Below are positions 23,117 through 27,907 of a stretch of 27,907 nucleotides of DNA, piece by piece. Origin of the DNA: JARFQH01 sp041299015 (GTDB lineage Bacteria; Desulfobacterota; Desulfobacteria; Desulfobacterales; SG8-13); assembly GCA_041299015.1 (NCBI GenBank), contig JBFYWB010000075.1:1-27907 (forward strand). The letters are read 5' to 3'. Numbering within the stretch: position 1 is the first letter of the stretch; the number at the start of each line of letters is the position of its first letter. The notes under the pieces are model-generated. The model worked only from the letters and a program-made list of their open reading frames with translations, ran no database searches and was not told where the DNA came from. The translations under genes and the position numbers were made by a program.

Positions 23117-24691
23117 ATGCAAAAACTGGATTCTAACCGAGGCCGCCTGATGATGGCCGCTTGCAGCGGCCTTTTGCTCACGGCTGCATTTCCCGATGTC
23201 GGCTTCAGCGGACTGGCTTGGATCGGGGTTGTTCCGCTCCTCCTCGCCGTTCGCAACCTTCCGTGGCGCAAGGGATTCGGCCTTGGTTTTTTGGCCGGAA
23301 TGACCCACTACCTCACATTGGTCTATTGGGTCGCCTATACCATGCGCACCTACGGCCACCTGCCCTGGCCGGTGGGTGTTTCGATTCTGGCCTTACTGTC
23401 GGCCTGTCTGGCGCTGTTCTTTGCGTCCTTTACGGCGCTTGTCTGCCGCCTGCGCGCGCGACCGCTCACCACGCTCTTGCTGGCACCGATCATCTGGGTG
23501 GCCCTGGAATATCTCCGGTCTTTTTTCTTGAGCGGTTTTCCGTGGGCGCTGATCGGACACTCCCAGTACCGGCAATTGCATCTGATCCAGGTTTCGGATA
23601 TAGTCGGCGTGTACGGTGTCTCTTTCCTGATTTTGTTTACCAATACAGCGGTATTCTTTCTCCTGCTCCACATTTGGAAACGTGACTGGAACGGTATCCG
23701 AATTTCCCGCTGGTTCGCGGTTGCGGCCGTCGCGCTGTGTGTGGGCCTGAGCCTGCTCAACTGGTTCTACGGCAGGCACCGGCTGGTTGCCGTCGACAAA
23801 CTCAGTGCAAATTCACCGTCGATCCGGGCGGCGATCGTCCAGGGCAACATCAAACAGGCGCTCAAGTGGGATCCGGCATTTCAGGAAGCCACCATCGAGA
23901 AATACCTGCTTCTCTCGCACTCGCTGAGGGACCACCATCCGGAACTGGTCGTCTGGCCGGAAACGGCGCTTCCGTTTCATTTCCGGTACGATGTCCCTTT
24001 GACCGAAAGCGTCACGGAGGGTGTGCGCCGAATGGGGACGTATTTTCTGGTCGGCAGCCCTTCTTTCACCAGGCAACCCGACCGGATAGATTTTTATAAC
24101 AGCGCCTACCTGATCGGTCCTCAGGGTATGGTCCTGGGTAAATACGACAAGGCGCATCTGGTTCCTTTCGGAGAGTACGTTCCGCTGAAACGCTGGTTGC
24201 CCTTCCTCGGCAAATTGGTGGAACAGGTCGGGGATTTCAGTCGCGGCGAAATCGGTGAAACCATCAGCTGGTCACATGGCAAGCTGGGTGTTCTCATCTG
24301 CTATGAAGGCATCTTTCCCAACATCGGGCGGGCCATGGTCAGAAACGGCGCTAATCTGTTGGTCAATATCACCAACGACGCCTGGTACGGTCGCAGCAGC
24401 GCCCCCTACCAGCATTTTTCGATGACCGTCTTCAGGGCCATCGAAAACAGGCGGACGCTGATCCGGTCAGCCAACACCGGCATCAGCGGCTTTGTCGATC
24501 CGGTCGGCCGAATCCTGGCAGAAACGGCGCTTTTCGAGGATGCGGCCGAGGTGCGCCAGGTGCCGTTGATCGCGACGGTGTCATTTTACAGCCGTTGCGG
24601 CGATGTATTTGCCGCCGCCTGCCTAGCCGTGGTCGGGATCCTGCTATGTGGGCTGGTGGTTGCGCAGTGGCACAAACATAAAGCACCGTGA
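23117..24691 (+). CDS. lnt: Apolipoprotein N-acyltransferase Lnt, 524 aa
   Basis: Multi-pass inner-membrane enzyme that adds the third acyl chain to lipoproteins. The N-terminal 250 residues hold about six to seven hydrophobic helices. The periplasmic nitrilase-type domain has the catalytic triad: E282 (VVWPETALPF), K345 (YDKAHLVPFGEYVP) and C395 (LICYEGIFP), the order and spacing of E. coli E267-K335-C387. One last membrane helix ends the protein. Length agrees with the family (512 in E. coli). The start is uncertain: ATG 23117 has no ribosome site, while ATG 23150 has GAGG seven bases upstream and still keeps the first helix. The open frame back to 22997 contains a terminator. prfB follows 37 nt later. 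Several lipoproteins in the window are likely substrates. Confidence 0.94.
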   Translation: MQKLDSNRGRLMMAACSGLLLTAAFPDVGFSGLAWIGVVPLLLAVRNLPWRKGFGLGFLAGMTHYLTLVYWVAYTMRTYGHLPWPVGVSILALLSACLALFFASFTALVCRLRARPLTTLLLAPIIWVALEYLRSFFLSGFPWALIGHSQYRQLHLIQVSDIVGVYGVSFLILFTNTAVFFLLLHIWKRDWNGIRISRWFAVAAVALCVGLSLLNWFYGRHRLVAVDKLSANSPSIRAAIVQGNIKQALKWDPAFQEATIEKYLLLSHSLRDHHPELVVWPETALPFHFRYDVPLTESVTEGVRRMGTYFLVGSPSFTRQPDRIDFYNSAYLIGPQGMVLGKYDKAHLVPFGEYVPLKRWLPFLGKLVEQVGDFSRGEIGETISWSHGKLGVLICYEGIFPNIGRAMVRNGANLLVNITNDAWYGRSSAPYQHFSMTVFRAIENRRTLIRSANTGISGFVDPVGRILAETALFEDAAEVRQVPLIATVSFYSRCGDVFAAACLAVVGILLCGLVVAQWHKHKAP

Positions 24692-24728
24692 TTCAATCGA
24701 CTAATCAGATTTAAGGAGGGAAACCAAC

Positions 24729-25827
24729 ATGTCAGCCGAAATGAAACAGACCGTTAAGGAACTCGAAGCGAAACTCGAACAGTTGCGAGGTTATCTTTGA
24801 CCTGCAGACCAAAGAAAACCGATTGAAGGAGATAGAGGCTCAGATCGCCAAGGCCGGTTTCTGGGACAACCCGGAGACGACCAAGGGCATCCTGCGGGAA
24901 CGTGCGCGGCTCTCCGATCAGGTCGAGCGTTTCGGCCGGCTGGCGCTCGATCTCGAGGAAAGCGATATCCTGCTCGACCTGGCCCTCGCGGAGTCCGACG
25001 ACAAGACCCTCGAAGAAGCGCGAAAGCTGCTCAAGTCGCTTGACGCGCGGTTTTGTGACTTCACGCTCGACCTGATGCTCGACGGTGACGATGACCGCAA
25101 CAACGCGATCGTCGCCATCAACGCCGGTGCCGGCGGCACCGAAGCCCAGGATTGGGCCGAGATGCTCTTCAGGATGTATTTGCGCTGGGTTGAGCGCAAG
25201 GGGTACGCCGCCGAGGTCATCGACTACCAACCGGGCGAGGAAGCAGGGATAAAGAGCGTGACGTTCACCGCCAGCGGTGATTATGCCTACGGTTACCTGA
25301 AGAACGAAATCGGCGTACACCGACTCGTCAGGATCTCACCTTTCAACGCCAGCGGCAAGCGTCACACCTCATTTGCCTCGGTTTTCGTCTACCCTGAGCT
25401 GGACAATGAAATCGTCATCGACATCGATGACAAAGACTTGCGCATCGATACGTTCAGGGCCAGCGGGGCCGGTGGCCAGCACGTCAACAAAACCAGCAGC
25501 GCCATTCGGATCACCCATCTGCCCACCGGCATCGTGGTCCAGTGCCAGCAGGAAAAGTCCCAACACCGCAACAAGGAAATGGCCATGAAAGTCCTGCGCG
25601 CCCGGCTCTACCAGGCGGAGAAGGAAAAACAGGACGAAAAACTGCGTGAAATCCACGACAACAAGGATGAGATCGCCTGGGGAAGTCAGATCCGTTCCTA
25701 CGTCTTGCATCCCTACCAACTGGTCAAGGACCACCGCACCAAGATCGAGATCGGCAACGTGACCGGTGTGTTGGACGGCGCCCTCGATCCGTTCATCGAG
25801 GGCGCGTTGTTGGCGAGGCACGCGTAA
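24729..25827 (+). CDS. prfB: Peptide chain release factor 2 (RF2), 365 aa via +1 frameshift
   Basis: ATG 24729 follows AAGGAGG. The first 23 codons end at CTT, followed by in-frame TGA (24798-24800). Skipping the T at 24798 continues in the +1 frame with GAC to the TAA at 25825-25827, giving 365 residues, the same length as E. coli RF2. RF2 reads UGA and UAA stop codons and releases the peptide on the ribosome. The anticodon-like SPF is at about 203-205 and the catalytic GGQ at about 248-250, two residues from their E. coli positions. The coding part is split by the shift and would be missed by frame-bound gene calling, which gives a false TTG start at 24823. It follows lnt by 37 nt and abuts the HD gene. 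Confidence 0.97.
24786..24801 (+). promoter_or_regulatory. prfB programmed +1 frameshift site
   Basis: CGAGGTTATCTTTGAC contains the slippery CTT-TGA-C with a GAGG anti-SD-pairing element at 24787-24790, spaced as in E. coli (AGGGGGTATCTTTGAC). Low RF2 slows termination at UGA and promotes the shift, giving autoregulation. Confidence 0.93.
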
Positions 25828-26373
25828 ATGGACCCGCTCGAGCTGATCGCCAGGCATTACCAGGGAACCGCCAAGGCCCACAGGATACTGCTGTCTCATG
25901 GTGAGCAGGTGGCGCAAAAGGCCCTGGCGGCGGCCGTGCGGGTCTCCGAACTCAAACCCGATCTCGAGTTCATCCGGCAGGCCGCCCTGTTGCACGACAT
26001 CGGCATGCTGTTCACCGCCGCGCCCGAATTGGGCTGCATCGGCAAACACCCCTACGTCTGTCACGGTGTCCTGGGCCGCGCACTGCTGGAAGCGGAGGGG
26101 CTCAACCGGCACGCCCTGGTCTGCGAACGCCATGTCGGCGTGGGCATCACCCGCAGGGACATCCGCCGCCAACGACTGCCGCTGCCGCTTCGCGACATGC
26201 GGCCCGTTACCATCGAAGAGCAGATCATCTGCTATGCCGACAAGTTCTTCTCCAAAAACGGCGCCGGATCGGGCAAGGAAAAATCGGTGGCCGAGATCCT
26301 GCGGAAACTCGCGGTCTACGGAACGGACAAGGCGCAACGGTTTCAGCAATGGGTCGACATGTTCGCAAGCTGA
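25828..26373 (+). CDS. HD-domain protein downstream of prfB, 181 aa
   Basis: The ATG at 25828 abuts the prfB stop (TAA at 25825-25827), so translation is probably coupled. HD metal ligands: H24 (SHGEQV), H56-D57 (ALLHDIGM), H79 (VCHG), H102 (CERHVGVG) and D138 (CYADKF). HHDIGM plus a YADKF motif is typical of HDIG-type phosphohydrolases. The substrate is not evident. The protein is cytosolic, with no signal or membrane segments. It shares the pattern, but little other sequence, with the HD protein at 2846-3430. A hairpin terminator overlaps its stop codon. Confidence 0.9.
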   Translation: MDPLELIARHYQGTAKAHRILLSHGEQVAQKALAAAVRVSELKPDLEFIRQAALLHDIGMLFTAAPELGCIGKHPYVCHGVLGRALLEAEGLNRHALVCERHVGVGITRRDIRRQRLPLPLRDMRPVTIEEQIICYADKFFSKNGAGSGKEKSVAEILRKLAVYGTDKAQRFQQWVDMFAS

Positions 26374-26405
26374 AAAAAATGGCCGGGCCGCGTTGAAGCC
26401 CGGCC
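26373..26405 (-). terminator. Intrinsic terminator of the YibE/F gene (possibly bidirectional)
   Basis: GGCCGGGC (26381-26388) and GCCCGGCC (26398-26405) form an 8-bp GC stem. On the minus strand it is followed by seven Ts (A-run 26373-26379). It lies between the convergent HD gene and YibE/F gene and may serve both. Confidence 0.75.
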
Positions 26406-26418
26406 TGTGTGATCTTCT

Positions 26419-27543
26419 TTATCGGATTTGGCCCGCGTCCCCCCGGTAGAGCAGGCCTGCGACCAACGCCGTGAAAGGCGCCACGGTCACAAGCCCGAAA
26501 CTCCCCACCAGGATGTTCAAGACCTCGGCGGCCACAAAAGGGGCGTTGAGAATGTTGGCGGCCGGGAGCCCTTTGGCCATGAAGAGCAGGAACATGCAGA
26601 TGTGGCTGCTGGAATAGGCCAGAAGAAGGGTGGTCGTCATGGTCCCGATCACCGCACGCCCCACGCGCAGGCCCGAGCGGACGTGTTCGAGCATCCCGAT
26701 GCCCGGATGCTTGCGCTTGATTTCGTCCATGCTCGCGGCGATGTCCATGGCCAGGTCCATGACGGCGCCCGAAGAGGCGATGAACACGCTGGCGATGAAG
26801 ATATCGGTTAGGCGCAGGGAATAATAGCCGGAGTAAAGAAGGGTTTCGGCAAAGGGCCGCACGGCGCCGTGGAGGGCAAAACCCTTGGCGAATCCGACTG
26901 CCAGCCCGCAGGTCAGCAGCACACCCAGCATGGAGCCGGCGAAGGTGGCGATGCCGCGCCGGTTGAGGCCGCCGACGGAGAACGTGATCACCGCCGTGAG
27001 CAGGGCCACGATGGCCAAACCAGTGGCTATGGGCGAATACCCGCGCAGCAGCAAAGGGAAAAAAAGCTTCCAGAGCACCATGGCCGCAAAGACAAAGGAG
27101 AGGGCGGCCTTAAGCCCCGTCACCCCGGCCACGGCAACCAGCAGGAGCCCGAAGAGGCCGATCAGTACAAGCTGCATCTTCAGACGGTAGTGGCCGCGGG
27201 CCATACCGTTTCCCGGCTTTCCGCTATGGGCATCGTATTCGACCAGGATCTCCTTCCCGGCCTCGTAGAACTCGTCGAATTCCATCTTGCCGGTCAGCAT
27301 GTTGGTAATCGACAACTCCTGGCCCCGGTGCGGGCCGTCCAACAGCCGCACCGTTAGAAACTGGCTCTCGGTTTTGACGATCAAGTTGGTGCGGACATGG
27401 CTGTTGTCCGCCGCGATAACCAAGCCGCGGGCGTGGATGCCAACCGGGGCCTTGGGAATGCCTGCCAGGTCCACAAAGGCGAGTCCGATGCAGACGGCCG
27501 TGATCACCAGCGCAAATAACCATTCGCGTCGTAGATTCGACAT
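26419..27543 (-). CDS. YibE/F-family multi-pass membrane protein, 374 aa
   Basis: The ATG at 27541-27543 follows GGAG at five bases. An N-terminal membrane helix (about 9-27) precedes an extracytoplasmic beta-rich domain (about 35-115: HVRTNLIVKTESQFLTVRLLDGPHRGQELS), then at least seven hydrophobic helices (from about 125 to 368). The segment IASSGAVMDLAMDIAASMDEIK and the VGRAVIGTMTTTLLLAYSS stretch are family signatures. YibE/F proteins are widespread predicted transporters without a settled substrate. The length is typical. It is preceded on the minus strand by an alkaline phosphatase gene with a terminator between them, so the two are separate transcripts. Confidence 0.92.
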   Translation of the reverse strand: MSNLRREWLFALVITAVCIGLAFVDLAGIPKAPVGIHARGLVIAADNSHVRTNLIVKTESQFLTVRLLDGPHRGQELSITNMLTGKMEFDEFYEAGKEILVEYDAHSGKPGNGMARGHYRLKMQLVLIGLFGLLLVAVAGVTGLKAALSFVFAAMVLWKLFFPLLLRGYSPIATGLAIVALLTAVITFSVGGLNRRGIATFAGSMLGVLLTCGLAVGFAKGFALHGAVRPFAETLLYSGYYSLRLTDIFIASVFIASSGAVMDLAMDIAASMDEIKRKHPGIGMLEHVRSGLRVGRAVIGTMTTTLLLAYSSSHICMFLLFMAKGLPAANILNAPFVAAEVLNILVGSFGLVTVAPFTALVAGLLYRGDAGQIR

Positions 27544-27563
27544 TTAATCTCCTGCTGCCAGCC

Positions 27564-27597
27564 GAAAAGAAAAGGGCGCCCCAGTTTGTGGGGCGCC
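27564..27597 (-). terminator. Intrinsic terminator of the alkaline phosphatase gene
   Basis: GGCGCCCC (27575-27582) and GGGGCGCC (27590-27597), perfect 8-bp arms over a 7-nt loop. On the minus strand the stem is followed by CTTTTCTTTTC. Confidence 0.7.
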
Positions 27598-27634
27598 ATG
27601 GGTCATTGAATCAGATGTTGGATGAACCCGGCTT

Positions 27635-27907
27635 CTACTTCTCTACCGGCAGATTTTCATGAATGCCCATCACCTTGGCAAGCTTCTTGGCGATATCCGT
27701 ATTGTCGTAGAAACCGGCAAACCGCACGGCCTCCCGGCCCTGGGCGAAGACCGGCACCGGCACGCCGGTGTGGGAGTAGGAGGTCCAGCCGACGCTGGCC
27801 TGCTCGTTGAGGATGTGGGTGATGGTTACGATGATCGGGTTGTAGTAACCGTAGAGCAGATTGTTTTCGTCGCTGCTGTTGTCGTTGCTGCCGCACATGG
27901 ACTTGTC
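27635..27907 (-). CDS. Alkaline phosphatase, C-terminal part (N-terminus beyond window)
   Basis: The frame is open to the window edge, so only the last 90 codons are visible. The segment TSYSHTGVPVPVFAQGREAVRFAGFYDNTDIAKKLAKVMGI matches the C-terminus of PhoA-type alkaline phosphatases: the HTG histidine is a zinc ligand, followed by PVPV, a G-x-x-A strand and the D-N-T/T-D helix. Just before lies an acidic-polar loop (SNDNSSDENN). The enzyme is normally periplasmic and releases phosphate from organic esters. The catalytic serine and signal peptide lie outside the window. A terminator follows the stop. Confidence 0.88.
   Translation of the reverse strand, partial: DKSMCGSNDNSSDENNLLYGYYNPIIVTITHILNEQASVGWTSYSHTGVPVPVFAQGREAVRFAGFYDNTDIAKKLAKVMGIHENLPVEK

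Noticed and set aside
25369..26349. Long minus-strand open frame (326 codons)
   Set aside because: It lies antisense to prfB and the HD gene, both with conserved catalytic motifs; it is a high-GC shadow frame.
1..27907. CRISPR array, tRNA/rRNA genes, insertion sequence, toxin-antitoxin or defence genes
   Set aside because: No regularly spaced repeats, no tRNA-like cloverleaf noticed by eye, no transposase or recombinase motifs, and no defence-family signatures. A tRNAscan or HMM search was not possible.

Overview
The window reads as an ordinary chromosomal segment of a GC-rich, Gram-negative, delta-type bacterium, most likely Desulfobacterota (Desulfosarcina/Desulfatitalea-like). This is inferred from gene content and not proven. 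The Gram-negative call rests on apolipoprotein N-acyltransferase (Lnt), GspA/GspB-type secretin-assembly factors, a YdbH/AsmA-type envelope protein with a YdbL-type lipoprotein, and lipobox signal peptides. Base composition and codon use look even throughout. I see no insertion sequence, prophage, CRISPR array, rRNA or tRNA.

Layout. 1-560 (-): N-terminal part of a thioredoxin-reductase-like flavoprotein cut by the window edge. 738-2673 (+): an unrecognised protein, a single-domain response regulator behind a near-consensus promoter, and a small Hsp20. 2846-6737: an HD hydrolase (-), a MobA-like nucleotidyltransferase (+) overlapping convergently with a cysteine-rich protein (-), an OsmC protein (-) and a dihydrofolate-reductase-family protein (-). 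6821-10159 (-): gspA, gspB and a lipoprotein in one direction, forming a probable cell-wall-spanning secretin-assembly module. 10429-13219 (-): an unknown protein ending in a perfect beta-clamp-binding motif, a BDH2-like SDR and a PAC2-family protein. 13477-18126 (+): a LON-domain protein, a giant AsmA/YdbH-like protein and a YdbL-like lipoprotein. 18219-19151 (-): a tandem universal stress protein. 19220-20866 (+): a 35-codon candidate gene and a second GspA-like ATPase that carries a SPOR domain. 21001-22856 (-): a GT28-like glycosyltransferase and surE. 22959-26373 (+): lnt, prfB (with its programmed +1 frameshift) and an HD protein. 26419-27907 (-): a YibE/F membrane protein and the C-terminus of an alkaline phosphatase.

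Common themes. Envelope biogenesis is dense here: Lnt, AsmA/YdbH with YdbL, GspA/GspB, the SPOR-type ATPase, several lipoproteins and a glycosyltransferase. GspA ends in a peptidoglycan-binding domain and its paralogue in a SPOR domain, so both ATPases look wired to the cell wall by different sensors. On the regulatory side, several promoters share a TTGAC(A)-N16/17 architecture. Two minus-strand genes (glycosyltransferase, PAC2) have the -10 box only 7-8 nt from the start codon, which predicts leaderless mRNAs. lnt has a promoter followed about 30 nt later by a strong intrinsic terminator inside an open frame, a possible attenuator.

No clear-cut undescribed defence or mobile system is visible. 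The best leads are the clamp-motif protein, the SPOR-GspA paralogue, the lnt leader and the leaderless-gene candidates.
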